64,000 bases of DNA from Methylomonas sp. ZR1 (lineage in GTDB: Bacteria > Pseudomonadota > Gammaproteobacteria > Methylococcales > Methylomonadaceae): positions 1,736,001 to 1,800,000 of the forward strand of contig NZ_RCST01000001.1 of NCBI RefSeq assembly GCF_013141865.1, written 5' to 3'. The notes below the pieces were generated by a model, which searched no databases, had not been told where the DNA came from, and saw only the letters and a list, made by a program, of their open reading frames with translations. The stretch's first letter is position 1, and each line of letters begins with the position of its first letter. Both the position numbers and the translations under genes were made by a program. Positions 53,893-63,204 of this stretch are shown here, in pieces.

Positions 53893-55526
53893 CGGCATCC
53901 GATTTCACGCCGTGGCCGGACGAGTTGGTCAGGTCCTATCGCGAACAGGGTTGGTGGCAAAACCAAACCTTGGGCGCTTTGTTACGCGAATCGGCGCAGC
54001 GCTACGGTGAACGTATCGCGTTGGTCTGCGGCGCGCGGCGCTGGTCGTACCGCGAGCTCGACGAACGGGCCGATCAGTTGGCGACCGGGTTTGCCCAATT
54101 GGGTTTGCGCACCGGCGAACGTGTAGTGGTGCAATTACCCAACATCGCCGAGTTTTTTGCGGTGTGTTTTGGCTGTTTTCGCCTCGGTCTGATCCCGGTG
54201 CTGGCGCTGCCTGGGCATCGTCGCGCCGAAATCGCCGCGTTCTGCCAGCTGGCCGAAGCCGCCGCCTACGTGATACCGGATCGCCACGACGGATACGATT
54301 ACCGCTTGCTAGCGCGGGAAACACTGGCATTGGCACCGTGTTTGCGCCACGTGATCGTGGCCGGCGCGGCGGAGGAATTCGTACCTTTGCAAAGCCTTTA
54401 TGCGAAGCCGTTGGCGCTGCCGGACCAGGACCCAGCAGCGGTAGCGCTGTTACAACTTTCCGGCGGCAGTACCGGAACGCCCAAGCTGATTCCGCGCACG
54501 CACGACGATTATCTTTACAGTGTCAGGACCAGTGTGGATATTTGCGGTTTCGACGCCGCTACCGTGTATCTGGCGGCCTTGCCAGTCGCACACAACTTTC
54601 CGTTAAGTTCGCCCGGCACGCTGGGCACCTTATATTCCGGTGGCCGCATCGTGCTGTTGACTCGACCCGAGCCGGACGCAGCTTTTACGCTGATCGCCGC
54701 CGAAGCGGTCAGCCATGTAGCATTGGTGCCGTCGCTGCTTTTGGCGTGGCTGGAGCGCGCGACAAGTCTGCGTCCGCCGCTTGGCAGTCTGTGCCTGGTC
54801 CAGGTGGGCGGCGCCAGTCTGGCAGCGGAAGTCGCCGCCCGCATTAAACCGATATTCGGTTGCGCACTGCAGCAGGTATTTGGCATGGCTGAGGGTTTGG
54901 TCACTTACACTCAGCTGGACGACGATACCGATGTGGTTCTGGAAACCCAGGGCCGGCCTATGTCGCCCGGCGACGAGATCCGCATAGTCGACGACGAGGA
55001 CCGAGTGCTGGCCGACGGCGAGACCGGCCATCTGCTGACCCGCGGTCCCTATACCATTCGAGGCTATTGGCGCGCCGACGAGTATAACCGCAAGGCATTT
55101 ACCGTGGACGGTTTTTATCGTACCGGCGATTTGGTCAGGCGCCGCGCCGATGGCAGTTTACAGGTGATCGGCCGGAGCAAAGATCAAATCAACCGCGCGG
55201 GCGAAAAGATTGCCGCCGCAGAAGTGGAGCAGCATTTGCTCAGCCATCCGCGCGTACGCAACGCGGCACTGGTGGCTATACCGGACGAACGCCTGGGCGA
55301 ACGCAGTTGCGCCTTCGTTGAATTGGCCAAGCCGGACTCAGACGAAGCGCCGGCGCGAATCGCGCTAGGGCTGAAATTGCACTTACGCGATCATTGCGGA
55401 CTGGCCGCACATAAAATTCCCGACCGAATCGAATTCATCGACCGCTTACCGCTTACCGCGCCAGGCAAAATTGCGAAACCGCAGCTGCGGGCGCTGGCGC
55501 TTAACCTGACACGAACACCGACATGA
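53889..55526 (+). CDS. entE: 2,3-dihydroxybenzoate-AMP ligase
   Basis: 545 aa from the ATG at 53889 (ATGA with the entC stop; the longer frame is a read-back). Adenylation-enzyme motifs: [52 protein letters not shown] and the catalytic lysine in [14 protein letters not shown]. Similar to EntE/DhbE/VibE; loads DHB onto the aryl-carrier domain of EntB. Overlaps entB by 4 bases. Confidence 0.93.
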   Translation: MTASDFTPWPDELVRSYREQGWWQNQTLGALLRESAQRYGERIALVCGARRWSYRELDERADQLATGFAQLGLRTGERVVVQLPNIAEFFAVCFGCFRLGLIPVLALPGHRRAEIAAFCQLAEAAAYVIPDRHDGYDYRLLARETLALAPCLRHVIVAGAAEEFVPLQSLYAKPLALPDQDPAAVALLQLSGGSTGTPKLIPRTHDDYLYSVRTSVDICGFDAATVYLAALPVAHNFPLSSPGTLGTLYSGGRIVLLTRPEPDAAFTLIAAEAVSHVALVPSLLLAWLERATSLRPPLGSLCLVQVGGASLAAEVAARIKPIFGCALQQVFGMAEGLVTYTQLDDDTDVVLETQGRPMSPGDEIRIVDDEDRVLADGETGHLLTRGPYTIRGYWRADEYNRKAFTVDGFYRTGDLVRRRADGSLQVIGRSKDQINRAGEKIAAAEVEQHLLSHPRVRNAALVAIPDERLGERSCAFVELAKPDSDEAPARIALGLKLHLRDHCGLAAHKIPDRIEFIDRLPLTAPGKIAKPQLRALALNLTRTPT

Positions 55527-56398
55527 GCATACCCCGCATCCCGCGATACGACCTTCCCGAACAACTACCGACCGGAAAAGCAAACTGGCGCTTGGACCCG
55601 CGCCGTGCCGTATTACTCGTGCACGACATGCAACAGTATTTTCTGGATTTTTTCGAACCATCCCAGCCGCCGATCCCGGCGCTTCTGCGCAACTGCACCG
55701 AACTGATCGCCGCCTGCCGCACTGCCGGCATGCCGGTTATGTACACTGCGCAACGCGGCGGACAGGCGCCGACCGAGCGCGGGCTGCTCAACGATTTTTG
55801 GGGGCCTGGCTTAGCGAACGATCCGGCGCTGGAACGTATTGTCGATGCTGTCGCACCCACCCCGGAAGACACGGTGTTCCCGAAGGCGCGCTACAGCGCT
55901 TTCAAGCGCAGCGACCTGGAGGCGCACCTGCGCGCGCTGGGGCGCGATCAGCTGGTGATTTGCGGCGTCTATGCCCATATTGGCTGTCTGATGACGGCGG
56001 CGGAAGCCTTCATGCTGGATATCCAAGCCTTTTTGGTTGGCGATGCGCTGGCCGATTTTTCACGCGAAGAGCACGAACAAGCCTTGCGCTATGCCGCTGG
56101 ACGCTGTGCCTGCGTTCTCAGCACTCGCGATGCAATGGCCGCTTTGGAATCGCTTAGTCCCAGCCTGGACGCATTACGTCTCGAAATTGCGGAAGCGATG
56201 GCAATCAACCCGGCTCTATTGGGCGATGACGACGATCTATTGCTGATGGGTTTGGATTCGCTGGCGCTGATGACATTGATGCAGCGTTGGCGCCAACGCG
56301 GATTCGCTGCCGAGTTCGCAGAGTTGGCGCCGTTGCCGACACTGAGAGCCTGGCACGCTTTGTGGCAGGACGCCGCCGCGAAGGCAGACAGACGATGA
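55523..56398 (+). CDS. entB: Isochorismatase/aryl carrier protein
   Basis: 291 aa, two domains. Residues about 1-210 are the isochorismatase ([35 protein letters not shown]), which releases pyruvate from isochorismate. The C-terminal domain is an aryl carrier protein with GLDSLALM and phosphopantetheine Ser246, matching Ser245 of E. coli EntB. A phosphopantetheinyl transferase is needed but none is in the window. It overlaps the condensation gene by 4 bases. Confidence 0.93.
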   Translation: MSIPRIPRYDLPEQLPTGKANWRLDPRRAVLLVHDMQQYFLDFFEPSQPPIPALLRNCTELIAACRTAGMPVMYTAQRGGQAPTERGLLNDFWGPGLANDPALERIVDAVAPTPEDTVFPKARYSAFKRSDLEAHLRALGRDQLVICGVYAHIGCLMTAAEAFMLDIQAFLVGDALADFSREEHEQALRYAAGRCACVLSTRDAMAALESLSPSLDALRLEIAEAMAINPALLGDDDDLLLMGLDSLALMTLMQRWRQRGFAAEFAELAPLPTLRAWHALWQDAAAKADRR

Positions 56399-57657
56399 TA
56401 CGCAGTCAACCCGGTCTGCCCTTAACCCAAGCACAGACAGGTGTCCTGCTTGGTCAACAACTCGCCGGCGAAGCCAGCGTCTTTTACGCCGCCGAATACA
56501 CCGAACTAGACGGCCCCCTCGATTACGAATTGTTTACACAGGCCCTGCAGGCTACGTTGCGCGAAGCTGTCGCGCTGCAGGTCCGCATCGTCGAGATAGA
56601 CGGGGCCTATCGGCAGCAGCGCGTCGAGCATCGCCCGCCGACTTTGGCGGTAGCGCCCGCCGAACAGCTTAGCCAGACGGCATTCATGGCCGAACTGTTC
56701 GGGCAACTACAACAAGCCTTCAATCCCGCCGCCGGCTATCTTTATGAGCATAAGCTCTATCGCCGGGGGGCTGAGCGCCACGTCTGGCTACATCGCGCGC
56801 ACCACCTGCTGCTGGACGGCTACGGCTTCCAGCTCATTGCACGGCGAGTTGCCGTTTACTACGAGGCGCTGCTATCCGGCAAGCCTTTGGCAGCGGCAGC
56901 TTTTGGCACCCTGGACGCCATTTTGGAAGTCGATCAGGCCTATCAGAATTCATTTGATCGTGAGGACGACCGCCGATATTGGCTCGCCGAACTAGCCGGG
57001 TTGCAACCCAAGTCCCTGTCCCCCCATCCCACGCCCGGAATCGGCCGCGGCCGCCGATTCAGCGGGGCCTTGCCGGATGCGGTGTGCCTGAGCCTTAAGC
57101 AGCGTGCACTGGAGCTGGAATTGAGTTGGCCGGAGTTATTGATTGTCGCTTTTGCCGGCTATTTGGCGCGATACGGTTACGGTCGCGACACGGTACTGGG
57201 CCTGACTACGATGCTGCGCGCGTCGGGGGCGGTTGCCCGCACTCCGTGCAGCGCCATGAACGTCATGCCCTTGCCGTTCCGGCAGGTCGAGGAACTGGAT
57301 CTAGCCAATGCGGCTCGCCGCCTGCGCCGGGATTTAGCCCGACATAGACCGCATCAACGTTACCGTTTCGAGCATTTGGAATTCGATCTGGAAGATGCCG
57401 GTTATCCGCGCGGCCTGCTCGGCACCGAGATCAATGTCATGCCGTTCGAGCCACCGTCCCATTTCGGACCCTGCCGAGCCCTCACTCATACCTTGGCGGC
57501 AGGGCCGGTGGAAGATCTGGCTGCGGTGTTCATGGCCCGAGGCGATGCTATTGTCCTTGATCTGGATGGGCGCGAGGAAAATTACGACCAGCCAACGTTG
57601 CGCAGACATTGGCTAGGCATAACCGATTATCTGGCGCAAGCGTTGGAGTCGTCTTAG
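56395..57657 (+). CDS. Free-standing NRPS condensation domain, VibH-like
   Basis: 420 aa from the ATG at 56395, which overlaps the entB stop. One condensation domain and nothing more: LPLTQAQTGVLLGQQLAGEA at the start, active site HHLLLDG at residues 136-142, TMLRASGAVARTPCSAMNVM in the centre. There is no adenylation, carrier or thioesterase domain. VibH of Vibrio cholerae has the same length and build and joins DHB from the carrier protein VibB to a free polyamine. The same reaction is likely here. The amine is unknown. It is the last gene of the right arm. Confidence 0.88.
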   Translation: MIRSQPGLPLTQAQTGVLLGQQLAGEASVFYAAEYTELDGPLDYELFTQALQATLREAVALQVRIVEIDGAYRQQRVEHRPPTLAVAPAEQLSQTAFMAELFGQLQQAFNPAAGYLYEHKLYRRGAERHVWLHRAHHLLLDGYGFQLIARRVAVYYEALLSGKPLAAAAFGTLDAILEVDQAYQNSFDREDDRRYWLAELAGLQPKSLSPHPTPGIGRGRRFSGALPDAVCLSLKQRALELELSWPELLIVAFAGYLARYGYGRDTVLGLTTMLRASGAVARTPCSAMNVMPLPFRQVEELDLANAARRLRRDLARHRPHQRYRFEHLEFDLEDAGYPRGLLGTEINVMPFEPPSHFGPCRALTHTLAAGPVEDLAAVFMARGDAIVLDLDGREENYDQPTLRRHWLGITDYLAQALESS

Positions 57658-57705
57658 TCGTCAGGCCCAGCCCGGATAACCCAAATTTAGCCTTATACTC
57701 CGGCC

Positions 57706-58845
57706 TCACCGAATTGACTGGGCTTGGCTATGGCTGCATTCATGCTTGATAGCGACTACGTCATAGCCTAATTGCAAGCCGCTGCGGCCGCTGAGCTGCG
57801 CATGGATGCCCGCCACGATAGACAACGCAATTTCTTCCGGCGTTTGCGCGCCTATATCCAGTCCTACCGGGCCGAATACCCGTTCGGCTATCAGCGCGGC
57901 ATCGTCGCCCAGGCTGTGCAAGAGCCGCTGCTTGCGATGCGTCGGACCTAGCAGTCCGATAAACCCCGCCCGAGAGTGGACGATGGCTTGCAGAAAGCGT
58001 TGGTCGTATTCGATGTTGTGGGTCATCAGCATAATGGCGTTGAAGCGATGCAAATCCAGCTGATCCGCCACCTGTTCCGGGGTCAGATGCAATAATTGAT
58101 CGGCTAAAGGAAAGCGCTCGGGCTTGATATGCGCGGGCCGGTGATCGACCAAGGTCACGCGCCACCCCAGGGATTTGGCACAATTCACCAGCGGTATTGC
58201 GTCGGCCCCAGCGCCGAACATCAGCAACTGCCAAGGCGGTTGCACCGGATCGTAAAAGACTTTGATGTCCAGGCCGTCAAGCGGATGAGTTTCGATGCGC
58301 GGTTTTTGTTGCAAGGCCGTTTGCAGCGCCGCTGTGGCGGAGGGGAACGGCGCGCTGGATAATATCGGCTGTTCCCCGACAATGGCGGCCGGCAAGAACT
58401 GGCTGCGCCCTGCCGGAAAATCCGCATGCGCGGACTCGAACACCGTAACCAATACTCCATGCGCTTGCGCTTCGGCGGCTTCGACCAGCAGATTCAAGGG
58501 ACTAAATTCTTGCTCAGCTTCTAATAACTGCAAGAAAACCCGAACAGCGCCGTTACAACCCAGACCCAAACCCCAAATCGCATCTTCGCCGGAACGCATA
58601 TCGTAAAACAAGGTTTTGGCATGGCCGGTTTCGAACACCGATCCGGCCTGCTCCACCAAATCCCGCTCAAAGCATCCACCGCCCAGCAAACCGACCAACT
58701 CCCCGGTTTGGGTAATCAGCATGCGTGCGCCGGCCTTTTGGTAAGTCGAGCCGAAGGTTTCGATAATGGTCGCTAGCACGCTGTCCTGCCGGTCGCGTTG
58801 CAATTGCCTATAGGCTTCGAGCAGATGATTGATGTTATGGGCCAT
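57706..58845 (-). CDS. xdhC: XdhC-family Moco accessory protein (copy 3)
   Basis: 379 aa, identical to copy 2 for most of its length. The last 100 or so codons differ by scattered changes and the tail is different (HECSHSQAQSIR). Domains are as in copy 2. It sits 41 bp downstream of the hydroxylase large-subunit gene, the normal place for an accessory gene, so this is probably the functional copy. No mobA follows it; the siderophore island begins instead. Confidence 0.92.
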   Translation of the reverse strand: MAHNINHLLEAYRQLQRDRQDSVLATIIETFGSTYQKAGARMLITQTGELVGLLGGGCFERDLVEQAGSVFETGHAKTLFYDMRSGEDAIWGLGLGCNGAVRVFLQLLEAEQEFSPLNLLVEAAEAQAHGVLVTVFESAHADFPAGRSQFLPAAIVGEQPILSSAPFPSATAALQTALQQKPRIETHPLDGLDIKVFYDPVQPPWQLLMFGAGADAIPLVNCAKSLGWRVTLVDHRPAHIKPERFPLADQLLHLTPEQVADQLDLHRFNAIMLMTHNIEYDQRFLQAIVHSRAGFIGLLGPTHRKQRLLHSLGDDAALIAERVFGPVGLDIGAQTPEEIALSIVAGIHAQLSGRSGLQLGYDVVAIKHECSHSQAQSIR

Positions 58846-58952
58846 GATTTACTCGCTTGCGGGTGTGCCGGCGATTGTAAGCCATATCAACTCCAGCTCA
58901 AATCGGTACGCAATAACGGCAATTGCCGGATCCGCACACCGGTGGCGGCGAA
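57975..58952. repeat. Long direct repeat, copy B (partner 41675-42652)
   Basis: Identical by eye to copy A. It covers the 5' two-thirds of xdhC, the xdhC-hydroxylase spacer and the last codons of the hydroxylase gene. The exact identity beside diverged flanks points to recent duplication or gene conversion. Confidence 0.9.
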
Positions 58953-61139
58953 TATTGCATTGCACACTGCCGGCGCCAATGGCGGCAGTGCTGGTTCACC
59001 CAGACCGGTCACCGGATAATCGGTTTTCAGAAAATGCACATCCACCCGGGTAGGCGCATCGGCGATGCGGATCATCGGATAATCGCCAAAATTGCTTTGT
59101 ACGATCCGACCTTTTTCGATATTCAATTCCTGGAACATCAATGCGCCCAGTCCATCGATGACCGAGCCTTGCACCTGATTTTCCGCGCCGCTGAGATTGA
59201 CGATCTGCGCGCCGATGTCGGTAGCCACCACTACTCTATCGACCTTAAGCTTGCCGTCTTTGGACACCGTGACTTCCGCTACCTGGGCGATGTAACCGAG
59301 ATGGCTAAAATGAAAAGCAATGCCCTGCCCTTGTCCACGTGGGAGAGTTTTTTTGCCCCATTCGGCTTTTTCCGCGACGTGCTGCAGCACGTGCTTCATC
59401 CGATTCACATCGTAGGGAATACCTTGCTGGCCGGTACCGGGAAGAAAGCCCTTATCGCCCAATATCTCCAAACGAAATGCCAATGGATCGCGGCCGGCGG
59501 CATGCGCCAGTTCGTCGATAAAGCTATGAAACACCCAGGCCAGCACATTACTGCGCGGCGCTCGCCACGGTCCCATCGGGATATTGCACTCTAGCGGCGT
59601 TTGCTCCAGCAAGCAGTTTTCCACCCAGCGGCCCGGAAACTCGTCGCCGGACAAATTGGCGCCGCTGCCCAGTTCCAAGGTTTCCTTGCCCTCCTTCACC
59701 ACTTTGTGCGCAAAGGTCACAAAGTGGTTATGCCAGGCGATCAGCTTGCCTTGCTCGTCCAAGCCACCTTTTAAAAAGTGAAAGCCGCCGGCGCGAAATT
59801 GATCGTGTTGCAAATCGTCTTCGCGGGTCCAGGTCAATTTCACCGGTACACCGATTTGCTTGGCGATTGCCGCCGATTCGATGATGTAATCCGGGATCAG
59901 ACGCCTACCAAAACCGCCGCCGCTGCGGGTGATATGCAGCGTGATTTTCTCTTTGGGAATGCCCAAAGTTTCCGTGACGATCTTCTGCCCGGCTTCCGGG
60001 TTTTGCGTCGGCGCCCAAATCTCGATGCCACCATCCTTGAACCAGGCCGTGCAATTTTGCGGCTCGATGCTGGCGTGAGAAATAAACGGATAGCTGTAGG
60101 CCGCTTCTACCGTCTTGTCTGCGTCATCCAGTGCTTGCTTGGCATCGCCGTCGTTACGCAACACCTCGCTACCGGCTTGCTCGGACAGTTCCTTGGCTTT
60201 GGCACTAAAACCGGCCCAACTTTGCGCGGCCGCAGGGCCTTCGTCCCAAACCACTTCCAGTTGCTTACGAGCCGTGAACGCCGCCCAAGTGGAATCGGCG
60301 ACTATCGCCACGCCCGGCAACAAACCTTTCAAGCTGGTGCCGCCCTCGACGATAAACGCATGCTTGACACCGGGTAGCGTCTTGATTTTATCCAGATTGG
60401 CACTGACCACCTTGCCACCAAAGGCCGGACATTTTTGATAGGTTGCATACAACATACCCGGCAGTTGCACGTCGATGCCAAACAATGGCTTACCGGTGAC
60501 GACGCCGGGGTTATCGACCCCGCCGATCCGCGTACCCAATAATTTGTAGTCTTTGGGGTCTTTCAGTTTCACTGATTCCGGCGCCGGGACGGGTATCGTC
60601 ACCGCCTTTTCCACCAATTGCCCATAGCTGAGCTGTTTACCGCTGGCCGGATGATGCACGGCGCTATCCTTGGCAACCAACTCGGCGGCGGGCACCCGCA
60701 GGATTTCCGCGGCCGCCAGAATCAGCATGGTTCTGGCCGTGGCGCCCAGTTTATGAAACTCCTGGTAATTGGTCGGCGTGGAACGTGAACCGCCGGCGCT
60801 TTGGCTACCGTAAATCGGGTCCAGGTCGCCCTGCACGATTTGCACGTCCAGCCAATTCACCTCCAGTTCCTCGGCGATCACCATTGGCAGTGAGGTCTTG
60901 ATGCCTTGGCCTATCTCCGGCTGCTTGCTGATCAAGGTCACCTTGCCGGTCGGTGCGATGTGGATAAAGGCATTGGGTTTAAACACGCTGCTTTCCGAAA
61001 TAGTGGCCGGCTTGGCGACCCGCTTGGCTGCACTATCGGCGACATTCAGATAAAAACCCAGCACCAGGCCGCCGCCGGCCAGCGTGGATTTACGTAAAAA
61101 GTCACGGCGGCTGGCGTTTTCCAATTCATATTCGTTCAT
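58887..61139 (-). CDS. Molybdenum hydroxylase large subunit (isoquinoline 1-oxidoreductase-beta-like)
   Basis: 750 aa. A Tat signal ([20 protein letters not shown]) marks export to the periplasm. Moco-binding motifs of the xanthine oxidase family: [24 protein letters not shown] and [20 protein letters not shown], which holds the catalytic Glu. The two-subunit form without an FAD subunit is the IorAB type, which passes electrons to a cytochrome or other acceptor. The substrate (aldehyde or N-heterocycle) cannot be told. The start overlaps the small-subunit stop (ATGA). Confidence 0.9.
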   Translation of the reverse strand: MNEYELENASRRDFLRKSTLAGGGLVLGFYLNVADSAAKRVAKPATISESSVFKPNAFIHIAPTGKVTLISKQPEIGQGIKTSLPMVIAEELEVNWLDVQIVQGDLDPIYGSQSAGGSRSTPTNYQEFHKLGATARTMLILAAAEILRVPAAELVAKDSAVHHPASGKQLSYGQLVEKAVTIPVPAPESVKLKDPKDYKLLGTRIGGVDNPGVVTGKPLFGIDVQLPGMLYATYQKCPAFGGKVVSANLDKIKTLPGVKHAFIVEGGTSLKGLLPGVAIVADSTWAAFTARKQLEVVWDEGPAAAQSWAGFSAKAKELSEQAGSEVLRNDGDAKQALDDADKTVEAAYSYPFISHASIEPQNCTAWFKDGGIEIWAPTQNPEAGQKIVTETLGIPKEKITLHITRSGGGFGRRLIPDYIIESAAIAKQIGVPVKLTWTREDDLQHDQFRAGGFHFLKGGLDEQGKLIAWHNHFVTFAHKVVKEGKETLELGSGANLSGDEFPGRWVENCLLEQTPLECNIPMGPWRAPRSNVLAWVFHSFIDELAHAAGRDPLAFRLEILGDKGFLPGTGQQGIPYDVNRMKHVLQHVAEKAEWGKKTLPRGQGQGIAFHFSHLGYIAQVAEVTVSKDGKLKVDRVVVATDIGAQIVNLSGAENQVQGSVIDGLGALMFQELNIEKGRIVQSNFGDYPMIRIADAPTRVDVHFLKTDYPVTGLGEPALPPLAPAVCNAIFAATGVRIRQLPLLRTDLSWS

Positions 61140-61609
61140 ATCGACTCCTTGACAGCCAGTTCAGCGGCACGGTGTATACCGGCGCGTATCCTTAAATAAG
61201 TCCCGCACCGGCACAGATTGCCAGCCAGTTCGGCGTCTATTTCGGCGTCGGTCGGGTGGGGATTCTTTTTCAACAGCGCAGCGGCGGTCATGATCTGCCC
61301 GGCCTGGCAATACCCGCATTGCGGCACATCCAGCTCTTGCCAGACTTTCTGCAAAGGGTGTTCGCCAGTTGGATGTAGACCTTCTATCGTGGTGACCCGG
61401 CTTTGGCCGATTTTTGAAATCGGCGTCAGACAAGCCCGAGTCGGCTGGCCGTCGATATGCACGGTACAGGCGCCGCATTGGCCTATCCCGCAACCAAATT
61501 TGGTACCGACCAGATTGAGATGATCGCGCAGCACCCACAACAAGGGCGTATCGGGATTAACATCCACGGTGTGTTGTGTCCCGTTGACGTTGACTGTGTA
61601 TTTGCTCAT
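61136..61609 (-). CDS. Molybdenum hydroxylase [2Fe-2S] subunit
   Basis: 157 aa with two iron-sulfur clusters: a plant-type site ([17 protein letters not shown] and a following Cys) and the second site ([10 protein letters not shown] and NLCRCGTY). It transfers electrons from the molybdenum site. It has no signal and would be carried out with the Tat substrate partner. It is the first gene of the minus-strand operon. Confidence 0.92.
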   Translation of the reverse strand: MSKYTVNVNGTQHTVDVNPDTPLLWVLRDHLNLVGTKFGCGIGQCGACTVHIDGQPTRACLTPISKIGQSRVTTIEGLHPTGEHPLQKVWQELDVPQCGYCQAGQIMTAAALLKKNPHPTDAEIDAELAGNLCRCGTYLRIRAGIHRAAELAVKESI

Positions 61610-62095
61610 AAGAATTGATGATTGGATGGTTGTAATTATCTGGCGCGCATTCGTAGCAATCCACAGATAAGCAAAATTCGCACCTATATAGGATTGGCGT
61701 ACAGCTTACACACAAAGACCATGTAAACAGTTGAATCCCAAGCCATTTATTAGAAAACTCTAGTCTTTAAAAGAACACAAGTCACTTATCGCAATCAGGC
61801 TAGCCCCCTCACCAGTCAGAAAATAGCTGATATATCAACACCAAGTCAGCAACTTTTGCTGACAGGCAAACACCTAAACTACCTATAAATCAGCATTTTT
61901 TCTTTGCAAACAACAAGTTGAAAACTGGCATATAAATTGAGTAAGTAATTAGGCGATACCGCAGATATTGGATTATCTCGTATTGTTAAAACCGCTAAAT
62001 ATCTAAGTTTATTCAGACTTAAAACCCTCAGTAAACCATTAAGTATTATTCGGTTTTAAATATTAAATTAACTAACCATTTCCCAGGGGGATATT
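61610..62095. other. AT-rich intergenic region between divergent genes
   Basis: No gene is supportable. It must hold promoters for the hydroxylase operon (minus) and smbP (plus). On the plus strand TGGCATATAAATTGA (61927-61941) weakly resembles a sigma-54 site. Confidence 0.4.
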
Positions 62096-62431
62096 ATGAA
62101 AACGACCGTAGCGTTGATTACCAGCGCCTTATTAATTGCCAGCAGCGGCGTATTTGCCGAAGAACATGCTGCCGAATCGTTAAAACATGCCGAGCATGCG
62201 GTAACCCACGGCAAAGCCGGCCATGCGGATCAATTGGTGGAGCATGCGGAAAAAGCCCTGGCTCACGTCGATAAAGCGGAAAGCGCCGCCACCGGAGAAG
62301 CCAAAGCACACATCAGCGCAGGTAAAAAATCACTGGAAGAAACCATTGCGCATGGCAAACAAAACCATGCCGAAGTAGCCACCAAACATGCTGAAGAAGC
62401 CGTAGGCCACTTCAAGGCAGGTAATGTTTAA
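62096..62431 (+). CDS. smbP: Small metal-binding protein, SmbP-like
   Basis: 111 aa. Signal peptide (VALITSALLIASSGVFA), then a helical protein with His about every seven residues (SLKHAEHAVTHGKAGHADQL, VEHAEKAL), as in the periplasmic SmbP of Nitrosomonas europaea, which binds copper and other metals. Role here: copper or metal storage in the periplasm, which would suit a methanotroph. CAGGGGGAT is the ribosome-binding site. Confidence 0.85.
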   Translation: MKTTVALITSALLIASSGVFAEEHAAESLKHAEHAVTHGKAGHADQLVEHAEKALAHVDKAESAATGEAKAHISAGKKSLEETIAHGKQNHAEVATKHAEEAVGHFKAGNV

Positions 62432-62468
62432 ACTACCGTAACGCAATATATAACAGACAAAACGCAGC

Positions 62469-62507
62469 TAATCGGTTATTCCGGATAAATCCCGGAATGG
62501 CCGATTA
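62469..62507 (+). terminator. Hairpin between smbP and fae
   Basis: TAATCGG-TT-ATTCCGG pairs with CCGGAAT-GG-CCGATTA around a seven-base loop: two 7-bp stems with a 2x2 mismatch. No clean T-run follows, so it may act as a terminator, RNA end-protector or processing site. Confidence 0.5.
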
Positions 62508-62566
62508 TTGATATTCAATATTTCAAAAGTATTACTTACATATATTTGTAAAAAGGGACTATTAAA

Positions 62567-63082
62567 ATGGCAAAAATTACCAATTTGCGGGTTGGCGAAT
62601 CCTTGGTCGGCGAAGGCAATGAAATCGCCCATATCGATTTAATTATCGGCCCACGCGGCTCAGCGGCGGAAACCGCTTTCGCGAATGCATTAACCAATAA
62701 CAAAGACGGCTTTTCCACTTTATTGGCGGTGGTTGCACCCAATTTACTGGTCAAACCCGCCACCATTTTGTTCAACAAAGTCACTATCAAAGGCTCGAAA
62801 CAAGCCGTACAAATTTTTGGACCTGCACAACGCGCGGTTGCGATTGCGGTAGCGGAATCGGTGGAAGAAGGCATCATTCCCGCCGACGAAGCCGACGATT
62901 TGTTTATTTCCGTGGGTGTATTCATTCATTGGCTGGCGGAAGACGACGCCAAAATCGAAGAATACAACTACAAAGCCACCAAGGAAGCGATTGCCCGTGC
63001 AGTAGCCGGTTTCCCAACGGCGCAAGACGTAATCGCCGCGAAGAAAGACGCCAAACATCCTTTCGCAGCCAATAAGGTATAA
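62567..63082 (+). CDS. fae: Formaldehyde-activating enzyme
   Basis: 171 aa, the usual length. Joins formaldehyde to tetrahydromethanopterin in the cytoplasm. Family motifs are [40 protein letters not shown] and [20 protein letters not shown], including the conserved His (AHIDL). This is a marker of methylotrophic C1 oxidation and the strongest clue to the host's lifestyle. No other C1 gene is next to it. Confidence 0.97.
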   Translation: MAKITNLRVGESLVGEGNEIAHIDLIIGPRGSAAETAFANALTNNKDGFSTLLAVVAPNLLVKPATILFNKVTIKGSKQAVQIFGPAQRAVAIAVAESVEEGIIPADEADDLFISVGVFIHWLAEDDAKIEEYNYKATKEAIARAVAGFPTAQDVIAAKKDAKHPFAANKV

Positions 63083-63204
63083 GGCGGGTAATGACAGCAA
63101 TCAGCGGCTTTCTGGGGTTAGCAATACCCAGGCTTCGGTTATGCATAGTCAAGTCGCCAGCGAACGTTAACATGCCTGTAATTCAACCAAGCTAGGGTGC
63201 AAGC

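Noticed and set aside
61927..61941. Second sigma-54 promoter, before smbP
   Set aside because: TGGCATATAAATTGA matches only partly and no activator sites are seen; the region is AT-rich, so chance is likely.
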